Of a DNA stretch of 20,586 nucleotides, positions 11,766-20,586 are shown piece after piece. Within the stretch, counting starts at the first letter, position 1. Every line of letters begins with the position of its first letter. Source of the stretch: Rhizoclosmatium globosum (Eukaryota; Chytridiomycota; Chytridiomycetes; Chytridiales; Chytriomycetaceae); the NCBI GenBank assembly GCA_002104985.1, contig MCGO01000391.1, positions 1-20,586 of the forward strand, written 5' to 3'. The notes under the pieces are model-generated. The model was not told the DNA's origin. It ran no database searches and saw only the letters and a program-made list of their open reading frames with translations. The position numbers were made by a program, and so were the translations under genes.

Positions 11766-12787
11766 TTAATCATCTCCAGTCAAGTCTATGTACTGAACGT
11801 TTCGTTCCTTTTTGGATTTCACGCGGTTTGAGTCTAATTGAGTTGCAGCTCCACGGTTAGCCACGACTTCATTTTGCTCGTGTTTTCCTAATTCTGCACA
11901 AGTTGAAGACTCTGCAGCACTTGCATTCAATTTGATCCGTTTTCTCGATTCAGATTCTGTTGATTCCAATACCCTCTCATCATCTACAGTCAAGTCAACA
12001 ACATCACTCTCAGTAATAATTCCCTCAAATTCCAGGAATTCTTTTGTTTTATAGTGGTATGTATGTGTCAAAATCGGTTCGTCTGTGAGCCTCGATGCCG
12101 AAACTTTCAGGGTTCGTGAAGGCTTCGCCCGTCCAAGTCTTCATCAAATTTATAAATTAGAATCGTAGAGCTGATAACGTGATTATGCTTACGTTGTGGT
12201 GGCCGAGACATGTACACCCTTCTTCGTTCGTTCATTCTGACTTGCTATTCAGCCTGAAATGTTTTAAAAGCACCACTCACAATAGCGAGATGATCTCCGT
12301 CATCGTCTAAAGAACCACGTCCAATGCTTCCTCCCACAGCTCGAATAGGCCAGAAACGTAGCTCAATTGTCCCAATCGCATCCAATACACTCTTATCCAC
12401 CAATCCACCTTCAGCAACAAGTGTAGGAGGCGTAAAGATGAATGGTTTCATTCCGTCGCCAGTCTTCTTGCCAACAATGTATTGCAGCCCATTTTGCCTG
12501 ACTGAGGTTCTATCCATCAACCGCCCATCAATGTAGACTTCGAGAGACAAATAATACGAGCCAGGTCTAAACCGATGCAGAGGATCATCGACGAAATTGG
12601 GGTTCCGTACGGTGATGGATATCTTGTATTGTTTCCCGTTTTGAGCCAGAACATAACACTTATCATCTGACCCGTCGTCAAGCGCATATTCCGGAGAGTG
12701 GTGTTGCTCTCCTTCAATCTGAATACCGACGGAAACTGTAGCTCCTCCCATTGTTGGTACTGTCGATGGCACAGTGAAAACAACCAT
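11766..12787 (-). CDS. Protein with N-terminal beta-rich domain and two C-terminal SUMO-interaction-like motifs
   Basis: Exons on the minus strand are 12787-12281, 12236-12193 and 12138-11766, giving 307 residues; the introns are 44 and 54 nt, and the middle exon is only 44 nt. Residues about 10-170 look like a compact beta-rich domain with EYALDDGSDDKCYVLAQNGK, ISITVRN and YYLSLEVYIDGRLMDR. The pattern recalls fungal DUF7918 proteins, but I am unsure. The C-terminal third is charged and disordered-looking. It carries VVDLTVDD (residues 230-237) and YIDLTGDD (300-307, the very C-terminus), which match the hydrophobic-D-L-T plus acidic pattern of SUMO-interacting motifs. Basic stretches RKRIKL and KSKKER between them could be nuclear signals. 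A nuclear SUMO-binding role is inference. It is divergent from ARMC3, with 142 bp between start codons. Confidence 0.78.
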
Positions 12788-12929
12788 TTGAAGGGGTATG
12801 CAGAAGTTTCAAGAAGAAAAATGAAAGAGGGGAATGCTTGATAGTTACTATTGATTTATCTTGATTGATGAACGATTCTCAGTCCGATGAGCTGTTCGAG
12901 AATTGTCACGTAGTTTCATTTTCACAAAG
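12788..12929. promoter_or_regulatory. Divergent promoter between the SIM-motif gene and ARMC3
   Basis: These 142 bases separate two divergent start codons. I see no distinctive motif beyond A/T-rich sequence. Confidence 0.4.
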
Positions 12930-15900
12930 ATGGAGAAGGTGATCCTTGCAGCTCACTCCTTCGACATATTCAATCTCGAAATACAGTGCGACCCGCCAGC
13001 GAACTTTGCCATCTCGGACTTGAAGACATTGATTTTGCTCCTTCAATCGCCTGATCCTCCAATCTGCGTCCAGGCGTTAGAGGCACTCACAAAATATGCC
13101 GAGCATCGTAAGAGTTTCCCGACGAACCAATTTGATTCTAATAGCAATCAAGATTCAAAGCATCGCGTGAAGCTTTTGGGCCTGGGAATCATGAACTCGC
13201 TCTTGAAATTAACTTCATCAAAAGAGGTTTCGATCAAAAAAGCCGCGACAGCCTGTATAGCGGCTTCAACAGAGCTTGGTACTATTTAAATTTAGCACAA
13301 AAGATTGATTGTCTTAATTTATCTGCAGCTGAGATTCATGTTGAGATGCGAAGACGAGACTTGCTTGAAACAATCGTGTCACTCTTGGCCACTCAAGAGC
13401 CACCAGAAGTCCAAGATGAAGCCGCGTTTACAATCGCGAATTTGGCGAAGGATTGTAAGGTTTTATGACGAGAAATTTCATGTTTAATGGCGTTTATAGT
13501 TGCTTTGAAAGCTGACATCAGAAAAGCTGGAGGCGTTAAAGCTTTGGTCAAACTCCTCCCATCCACTGATCCAGATGTAAAAAAGAATGTTGCGCTGGCG
13601 CTTTCGTCATTGTTGGAAGATTGTAAGCTTGACTTGGCTATACCACTTTTAACGCCCTTTTTCGTTTCAGTCACGAACAGATCTGAAATTCGATATGTTA
13701 ACGGATTGGCTCCGCTCCTTGAGTTACTTGGGGCAGACTTTCCTGAAATCCAAGAGAACACTCTCATGAGTTTGATTCTTTCTGCAGAAGATCGTATGTA
13801 CAAGATTTGAACTTATTTTTAAACTGAGTTCACGTTACAGAGGCCAACCGTGTTGAAATCAGAAAGCTGAACGGAGTGAAGCGGCTCATTGATATGCTCA
13901 GTCAGGACCTGCCAGAACTTCATCAATGGACTTTAATTTGCTTGTTTAAATGTCTCGAGGATTGTTGAGTGTTTGAGGAACCAAGACAACGATCTTCTAA
14001 ATCGGCGTTTAGGTGAAACTGTGAACATCTTTCCAGAGATTGGTGGATTACCACCAATCATCAAAATGCTCGCCTCTGAAGACATAAGAAATAAGAAAAA
14101 TGCGTCTCTTGTAATTTCGAAGGTAGCAAAGACAGGTAATGCTTTTGAGCGGCCTTCAAACTCAATGAAGGGTCATATATTAACTAAAACACACAGAACG
14201 CAATCAGGCCTTCATTAGAGATGCCGGCGCAGTTCCAATTCTTATCGCCAGTCTCAACCATGCTGATTTTGGAGTTGTTAGCCATGCGGCAATGGCTATG
14301 GGCCATCTTGCAAAGAATGGTGGGGAAGACCATTGTAATTTTGAATACTCACGAGCAGCCTTTAGAAATAACTCAGCTTGAATTGAACAAACTTGGACTG
14401 GTAGAAGTTCTGGTAAAATTAACGGGACATGAGGATGTTGAAATTTGTCGGCACGCAACATTCGCTCTATCAAGCCTTTGTTTGAATGGTTTTGATCTCC
14501 ATTAGTGCTGCTTTCACTAATTTTCATCCAGCCAAAGCTCGTCTCAAAGTCAAAACAACCGAATCTATTGGAGCTATCATGCGACTGTTGACTTTGGAAG
14601 ACCCTCAGACTCTCGTGAATGCATCAGACTGTATTGCAAATCTGGCAGAAGACAGTTGAGTTTGATTGAACTTCGCTTTATAGGCTGACAAAAGGTTAGC
14701 CCCCAACAGACTTGATATCGTCAAATCAGGAGGCGTCGCTGCATTATTAAGTATTCTAAACAAACTGAGCTAAATGTTCAAGCATCAGCATGTTTGGCAC
14801 TTGCTAGATGCATGCAAGAAGGTAACTTTGCTTTCTTCAAGTTTTAAATAGCTGAATTTTGATAGGCGAGGCAAGAATATCACTGACAAAGGATAAAAAA
14901 ACCGAAAGCATTGCAAAGTTGATTTCGTTGATTGTTTCGAAAGATGTGTCAGTTGCAAGGAATGCGGCATATGCTTTGTCAAGTGCCGCTCAATATGGTA
15001 TTGGAACCACAATGTCATCATATGAACTAAGGAATTATTCAGAAAGTAACGCTGTGATGTTTTGTCAGATGGGTGCAATCGAAGCCCTCTTGTCGCTTGG
15101 AAATGATGCTGCAAAGTCATCCCAAAAGTTCTCTCATGACGCGTTGGACAAACTTCTCAACTACCGTAAGCTTAATTTCGATCTACTTGCATGTTTTTTA
15201 ACGTTTCTAATAGACCTCTCCGCAAAGTACTGGCTTCGAAATGAGCTCAGTCCTGAAAACATAATCAAAACCGGATTTTATGATTTGGGATCGGCTGGTG
15301 CAAATCTAGATCAAATCAAGGGACTACCAACACTTCATGAGCTGAATCTATCCCTGTCGACAAACGGCGTGAAGTATTATGCATTGATTTCGACAAAGAT
15401 ACCCACCTCAACTTACTTTGTCAAGCTGCTAATCAGCAATTGGCAACATTAACTCCAAGACAGCAAATTCGTCAAATTTCTACCATCGTCAGTAACGCTA
15501 TGGGAGGCCCAATCGAACCAGCTGCCCTCTCCGAATTCCAGTTCAAGTTTAAAATCACAGAGCTGAAAATGAAAGCAGAGTCGAATGCTTTACTGATTGG
15601 CCAGATATCAGCTGGAACATTTTACCACAGAGCCTTGCTTTTCAAAGCAATCTGTGACAGAATTGGATTGGGTCCCTGTCATTTGGTTAGAGGAGATTAC
15701 AATCGTGCGTGGAATGTGGTTGATGTAAGAAAGCAAGAATTGGTTAAAAACGGAACCGTGATGCCTCCAGCGAGCGCGAATAAGCTCGCCCATCAAGAGA
15801 CGTACCAGTAGGAGGTTTAGCTAGTGCTGGAACTCCAGCCATTGTGAACGCAATGTCGGTTCTTCCACCTGGATGGCAGCCACCTGTCGAACCTATCGAA

Positions 15901-15999
15901 TTTCCTGAAGAAGTTACAATTGTGGATCTTGTGTTTGAACCAGGAAGGCTCCTCAACATCAGTTCACCGGAGGCAGCGGCATACAGGTCACCTGCATAG
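12930..15999 (+). CDS. ARMC3-like armadillo-repeat protein with C-terminal EDR1-type domain (three apparent frameshifts)
   Basis: Exons are 12930-13278, 13329-13454, 13500-13622, 13671-13793, 13841-13963, 14013-14135, 14197-14319, 14366-14488, 14532-14654, 14700-14821, 14866-14997, 15043-15165 and 15214-15999, giving about 833 residues if repaired (human ARMC3 has 872). ARMC3 is a conserved ciliary/flagellar and sperm protein. Tandem ARM repeats (KADIRKAGGVKALVKLLPST, RSEIRYVNGLAPLLELLG, FIRDAGAVPILIASL) run to about residue 575. The EDR1-like end follows: IGQISAGTFYHRALLFKA, GPCHLVRGDYNRAWN, EVTIVDLVFEPGRLL. All introns are phase 1 and 43-61 nt. One base seems lost at about 14762-14764, 15345-15346 and 15782-15783. 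The first is backed by exon length (122 where neighbours have 123); the last is less certain, since a local splice variant cannot be excluded. It is a decaying gene or sequence error; error seems likelier. Confidence 0.85.
14998..15042 (+). other. 45-nt intron that keeps the reading frame if retained
   Basis: This ARMC3 intron (GTATTG...TTCAG, with a CTAAGG branch-like site) has a length divisible by three and no stop in frame. Removing it restores the armadillo-repeat spacing (AAQYESNAVMFCQMGAIEAL). Retaining it would insert 15 residues between repeats. Confidence 0.6.
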
Positions 16000-16156
16000 G
16001 AAACTTAAATACTTTTTCTTTTTTCATTTCATTTCGAAACAATAGGCATAAACTTTGATTTTGATTCTCTCTGACGAACAATTCAGAAGCATGAACATCA
16101 AAGTATAGTGAAGTCTATTTAAAATCAAACACGACATCGATACATATCATCCCTCT
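16000..16156. other. Gap between convergent ARMC3 and DNAI3 genes
   Basis: These 157 bases hold both 3' UTRs. No clear AATAAA on the + strand and nothing else is recognisable. Confidence 0.4.
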
Positions 16157-19100
16157 TTAAGCAGCCACCTCCTCCTCTTCTTTTGGCGGTAGTAATCCCT
16201 CTGCTTCCAAAAAACTATAATGAAGCGTAAGTACCATACTAACCATGGTCTTGGAACTTACTTGTGCTCGAATTTGCGGTATTCTGCTTCAAGTTTATCC
16301 ATCATTTCTTCCTGAGGGGATTTGACTTGTTCACCTTCAGCGGCTGGAGCTGCTCCAGCCGCCTCCCCTTCTTCCTTTTTCTTCTCTGCAGCGGCGATTG
16401 CTGCTTGCTGTGCTCGAAGTGCCTGTTCACATGGTTACAGCCCTCACATAAATCTGAAAATTTGGCCGACGAACCTGAGCTGCTTCGAGTTTTGCTTGTT
16501 CCCAAGGCCCTTTCTCTTTCACTCGAATCTGTTTCCTCTCAGCAACATATCCAAGCCTTTTGACTTCTCTGTCGAAGAAGGCGCGAACTAGTTGTTTCTA
16601 AGTAGAGGGTCAGATGCCGTCAATTACAAGCGCCTCACTCACTTCATTTTTCAAAGGCTTCGTCAAATTCTTTGGAACTTCTAAGATATGAAGTGTCCCT
16701 TCATCATCCGCAGCAGCGACAAACTGTCCACCCATTTTTCCTGGATACTGTCGAATGCTCATATGACTGATTCCAACTGATGCAACGTTCTGTACCGTGG
16801 CAGGTTGATATGTACTGTCAAGCAAGTCCCAGACTTCCAGTGTTCCATCGCTCTTCGATATGAAAAACACGCCTGGCCTCGTTGGAGACCACCTTCCGCT
16901 GATAATGTATCCAGCGGATGTAGGCGATGAGACGAGTGGACCTGCGTTCACTCGTTCTTTCCAGACATGGAAGGACCAGCCTCCAGATGATAGAATTATG
17001 TCTGGGAAGAAGGGCGATCGTTGGAGGTCTGACATTGGCCCGAAGTGCATACTATATGTGTGTTCCACACGAGACGCGGCTGATAGCAAAATAAGTGAGA
17101 GGTAAAGTGTTGTAGATTGAGAACAAACCTTTCTCTTCACTTGACTTCTCAGCGACCCAATCTGAGAATAGGAGGTCTCCTTCCTCCGTTGCAGTGAAGA
17201 ATTTCGAAATAGGAATTATTCCTGTGTCCTTCTTTGCATCCTTTTTTGGGGCACCTTCTTCACCTTCCTTTCCTTGGCTCTTTGGTTAGCTAAAACAAAC
17301 TAATAAGTACCTATAAAGATAAAGTACGGCTATTTACCCGGTTGCTCTGCCAAATGGTCCGACAAAGTTTTCAGCGTAACCTTTGTTAACCCATAATCAA
17401 ACGTATTATCCATCGCACTCAGAGGAACCCTCAAAAACGGCTTCCACGCCAAATCCAGCTCTTTCAACACTTTCTTCGATCGCGTGTCCCATACACAGAC
17501 TTGTCCGTCCGCCGAACAGGTCACAAGCTGATGATTCAACCATCCGAATTTTCAGACACATCCCCGTTATGCGCAATCTAAGAACCACATCAAAACGAAG
17601 AATTAACAGAAACAAATCCTTACATGCATATTTCCAGGCAACCACTGTAAATCAGTAATAGCTCCACGATGGCTAAACTCAATACTCGACGCGATGATGT
17701 ACTTGACAATCGGAATCACAGGTTCATCATTGGACCCAGCCGTAGCAGAAGCCGCCACCGCACCAGAGGCAGCAGCCTCACTCTCCCCACCTCCACCAGC
17801 CCCATCATCCGCCCCACTCCTCTTCCTCGTGGCTTTCAATTTATCCTGATGCTCCGAAATATCCCACAAAACAACTTGTCCATTCACACACCCACCCGCA
17901 ATGAAATTTGGGTCACTCGGCAAGAACTGGAAACTGTATATATCCTCTGGCGCCTCGAGGATCAACTGCGGGTGGATCGGGTCGTGGAAGGACCAAATCA
18001 GGAGGAGGGATTGTTTGGATTTGACAATGAATCCGGCGTCGATGCGTTCGTCGAGGGTTGTGCGGGAGACGCAGGATACGGCGACGATTCCTTTTTGGGT
18101 TGGGTGCCAGTCGGTGCAGGAGATTGATTTGTCTTTGGAGTGTTGGAGGTCTGTGAAGGATTGGTATTCCTGTTTGATGGTTTCATTACGTTTTGTCCTT
18201 ATTAAGTTGTTGGTGGTTTACCTGGAGGTAGGCGTGGGTGCCCTTTTCAAAGTGAAGGTCTTCTTCACCGAGTTGCTTCAAGTCGTCAACAAATATGTTC
18301 AAGATGGAGTTTTGTTGAATGACATGATCAAACCTGAAATGAATAAAAACATCAGTGAAAGAACACGAATGGGAATGTGGTACTTGTCCGCAATGGTCTT
18401 GACGAAATCAATCACTTCATCCGTGTCTAAAGGATATTCTTCTCTTCCTCACTCAACGAGAGTGGTTCATACTGTACAGAAAAGTTGATGGGTCGAAACC
18501 AGTTTGTCTGAACCCCAATCGTTTCCACATCAGGGATACACTGTTCCAAAATTCGTAAGAACTCCCAAAAATCTTGTGAATTATGGTACCTGAATCGCAG
18601 TCCCCAATTCCATTCGACTGACTTCATATGCAGGATCCTGAACGATTTACATTCCATGACAGGATCATTGAGAGTCTCTTTGTCCGAAAAGTTGCAATCC
18701 TTCCCGAATTCACGCTTTTGCCGCGATATTTTCACGAAAGCCTGACATTCATGTAAGTCTTATGACTTCAAGTCAGGAGGAACAACAAACCGGGTCTCTC
18801 GTGTCAAACACTTGCTCCAACTCGATATCTTTGTCACTTCCAAGACACTCCCACGGCTTTGAGACGGGTTTCTTTTTGATTCCTAAGGCTGCCATAGCTT
18901 GTTCTTCGGCGACAGCCGCATCAATCACAGGCGGCTATTAAATATGTGTTCAACATTGTTCCACTATTTATGATTATGCTTACACGAAGAATCGCGTCTA
19001 CAGCAGCAGGTGTTGTGGCGAGCACGAAGTTTTGTCCATAGATAAAGTCAGCATCAAAATACAAAAGTAATTCGTCGTCAGGGTAGTTCTATTTGGTAAA

Positions 19101-19659
19101 TGTTAAATTGAAGAAGGGTTTGAATCAAAACATATTTTGGTTTCATAACCCTCGAAAATCCATCAACAACCCCTTCGAGAACATGAATTTACCTTAATCA
19201 AATCCAAATACGGCTGAAAGTCAGAACAGCACGTCGAGCCATGACATCCGCAATCAAATCTGCCTTTGGAATAATCTTGATGGGTTTCTCACGCGTCACA
19301 TCTTCGTTTCCCTTAATTTTGAATATATCTTGCGTCATTCCAGCGAGGAAAAGGGGCAGAATTCCTTCTGAGGGAAGAGGGTTTGTGTTTCCAGGAGCGA
19401 TAGCGACACCAACTGGAGGTTTCTCGAGAGGAGGAGGAGCACCATCTGTCGGCGATGTGCTGCTGCGATATTTGCGTTTGAAGGTTGTTGAGAGAGGGCG
19501 CCCGGAGTCGACGGATCTGCGATATTTGATTTTGACGTGGCTGTCGAAAGTGGTTTTTCCGGCAGCTGCACCGGCTGGGACCAGCAAGTTTGCGGCTTGT
19601 TTTCCGCCGGCGGTGTCCGGTGTCGGTGCCTGGGCAGACGTGGGCTTCGCGTCGGCCAT
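16157..19659 (-). CDS. DNAI3/WDR63-like inner-arm dynein intermediate chain (four apparent frameshifts)
   Basis: Exons on the minus strand are 19659-19193, 19088-18984, 18934-18791, 18741-18590, 18540-18384, 18333-18222, 18169-17624, 17577-17338, 17272-17129, 17079-16643, 16597-16475, 16422-16262 and 16214-16157, giving about 949 residues when repaired (human WDR63/DNAI3 about 890). The protein is an intermediate chain of axonemal inner-arm dynein (Chlamydomonas IC140 type). Family marks are NYPDDELLLYFDADFIYGQN, KPWECLGSDKDIELE, a WD region with LKEYQSFTDL-like sequence and HDPIHPQLILEAPEDI, AGGCVNGQVVLWDI, LVTCSADGQVCVWDT and WSPTRPGVFFISKSDG. A charged C-terminal coiled coil ends EEEEVAA. 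A Gly/Ala/Ser insertion (about 17745-17820) sits between WD blades. One base is apparently missing at 19225-19226, 18641-18642, 18429-18431 and 17538-17539; each repair restores sequence expected for the family. Confidence 0.88.
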
Positions 19660-19849
19660 GTTTGGTTCGGGTGTTTTTGGGTCAAGATTGTCTGGAAAAA
19701 AGACGGCGGTTGTATGATATTGATTAGTACTTGAGAACTAACAAGCACATACTCATGTCATTCTTCTTCTTCTTTCTTCTTATATCTCTGTGGTTTCTTC
19801 TCTGTGATTTCTCAGTTATCTGAATATTCCATATTCTTTGTCCATAATA
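19660..19849. promoter_or_regulatory. Divergent promoter between DNAI3 and the PP2C gene
   Basis: About 190 bases separate the DNAI3 ATG from the first plausible ATG of the phosphatase gene. The middle is pyrimidine-rich (a TTCTTCTTCTTTCTTCTTA-type run). An ATG at 19755 opens a hydrophobic peptide of about 21 codons that stops at once; I do not call it a gene. Confidence 0.4.
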
Positions 19850-20586
19850 ATGTATGCCCAAAGAGTCGGACGGAAGCACCACTACAGCGAGCGGCTCGTA
19901 CAGAGGATGCATGCGGCACCATCTCATTTGAAGTACAAGGAGAAGCCGTGTACGGCGTGTATGTTGCTGACGGGGTGGGTGTTGTTGTTGTATGTTAACT
20001 GGGTAGCTAACACACCAATCTTAAAAAACCAGCACGGTGTTTCGTATGTCCCGTCTGCGTCGCTGAGTTCTGCCGAGCGATTTCAGCAGTTTCTCGTGGC
20101 TGAATTGGGCGGCGTTGTCCGGACGCTTCTCGACGAGGCCGGCGATGTTCGGAGTCGGACGAGTGTCGCCGAAAGCCTCGAACGCCTGAATTCGCGGCTT
20201 GACAATGTGCTCAAAGGTGCGGCGCTAGTCAGCTTGATTACTCGATCGCCTCGTTTAACTCGCCAACTTCAACGCAGAAAAGGACGAGCATCTGAGCAAG
20301 GAGAATGGCTCGACCCTCGCTCTTGTTCTCGTCGTGGCCGACACGCTCTATGCCTGCAACATTGGCGATTCGCAGATCCTGTGCTTTGACAGAGACGCAG
20401 ACGTTCCGGCTCCCTTGAAGGTGTGGCGCCTGGAACGACTGGCGGCTATTGCGGATTCCAAACAACGGAAGAAAGCCCAAGATGCAGATGCTGGAAACTC
20501 GTCATCTAGAAACTCATCAGAAGGGACTCCAAGAAGGTCAAACCGCAATAGCGCGGTCAATACTCCGTCAACAAAGGATTCCTCTT
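19850..20586 (+). CDS. PP2C-type Ser/Thr phosphatase, N-terminal part (cut by window end)
   Basis: Exons are about 19850-19974, 20033-20216 and 20278 to the window end. PP2C (PPM) phosphatases are metal-dependent Ser/Thr phosphatases. Visible motifs are RTED (the R--ED metal/phosphate motif), VYVADGHG created exactly by splicing exon 1 to exon 2, and NIGDSQI following a GSTLALVLVVAD strand. The introns are 58 and 61 nt. After NIGDSQ a charged, Ser/Asn-rich segment (GNSSSRNSSEGTPRRSNRNS) replaces the compact loop usual in PP2C, so a disordered insert is likely. The start is uncertain: the ATG at 19850 reads MYAQRVGRKHH in one frame, while RTED lies in the next. This requires a one-base loss near 19860-19885 or an unseen upstream exon. 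Frame and motifs from 19886 onward are firm. Confidence 0.75.

Noticed and set aside
9980..12787. A secondary-metabolite gene cluster around the P450
   Set aside because: The neighbours are a translation factor and a probable nuclear SUMO-binding protein; no synthase, transporter or pathway regulator is present.
13935..13975. Apparent extra T breaking ARMC3 between TLICLF and the next repeat
   Set aside because: A 49-nt phase-1 intron at 13964-14012 (GTTGAG...CTAAAT...TTTAG) explains the shift and gives two 123-nt exons with correct ARM-repeat spacing.
14320..14376. Apparent one-base insertion in ARMC3 near the EYSRAAFRNNSA reading
   Set aside because: A 46-nt intron at 14320-14365 (GTGGGG...TTTAG) removes this peptide and restores a 123-nt exon reading EITQLELNKLG.
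15214..15345. A 44-nt intron (GTGCAAATC...CATGAG) in place of the ARMC3 frameshift near 15345
   Set aside because: Its phase fits, but the acceptor GAG is poor. It would delete the LPTLHEL segment, which corresponds to conserved ARMC3 sequence, so a one-base loss is preferred.
17669..18127. Plus-strand frame opposite the WD repeats of DNAI3
   Set aside because: Antisense of a well-supported gene; no recognisable domain and no independent promoter.
19755..19822. Hydrophobic ATG peptide as a signal sequence for the PP2C gene
   Set aside because: It stops after about 21 codons, and no splice pair joins it in phase to the RTED frame.

Overview
The window looks like nuclear DNA of a zoosporic, chytrid-like fungus. 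It is gene-dense, and almost every gene is cut by short introns (about 41-66 nt, with a few longer ones). Neighbouring genes often share very short divergent promoters. Typical eukaryotic genes (H3, H4, eIF2B delta, UXT, NKAP) lie beside two flagellum/axoneme genes (ARMC3 and DNAI3/WDR63), which most non-flagellated fungi lack. The organism assignment is inference; no marker in the window names a species.

Layout, left to right. 1-256 (+): last two exons of an unrecognised gene. 381/419-1686 (-): NKAP-like nuclear RS protein. 1687-2323: divergent intergenic region. 2324-4745 (+): large secreted protein built from two copies of a Cys-rich module around a unique middle. 4930-5850 (-): small Cys-rich protein made by duplication of an exon-sized six-Cys module, with a Thr/Val stalk and a GPI-like hydrophobic tail. 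6178-6588 (-) and 6821-7132 (+): divergent histone H3/H4 pair, with a symmetric bipartite inverted element between them. 7230-7803 (-): UXT prefoldin-like. 7868-9878 (+): eIF2B delta. 9980-11686 (-): cytochrome P450 of the fatty-acid hydroxylase type. 11766-12787 (-): protein with an N-terminal beta-rich domain (possibly DUF7918-like) and two C-terminal SUMO-interaction-like motifs. 12930-15999 (+): ARMC3. 16157-19659 (-): DNAI3/WDR63 inner-arm dynein intermediate chain. ~19850-20586 (+): start of a PP2C-type phosphatase, cut by the window end.

The least expected observations are four. (1) The H3-H4 promoter holds a 25-bp two-box element present as a perfect inverted pair around one axis. (2) In ARMC3 most exons are exactly 123 nt (41 codons, phase 1), so one exon equals one armadillo repeat. 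(3) The P450's tandem neighbour carries twin SIM-like motifs. (4) Eight apparent one-base losses interrupt otherwise well-conserved coding sequence (one in NKAP, three in ARMC3, four in DNAI3), with a possible ninth in the PP2C gene. Seven of the eight lie between 14.7 and 19.3 kb, and all can be repaired by adding one A to an A-run of the + strand. This pattern looks more like consensus error than gene decay, but the sequence alone cannot decide.

All exon coordinates were read by eye from splice signals, reading-frame phase and remembered family conservation; no alignment or search was run.
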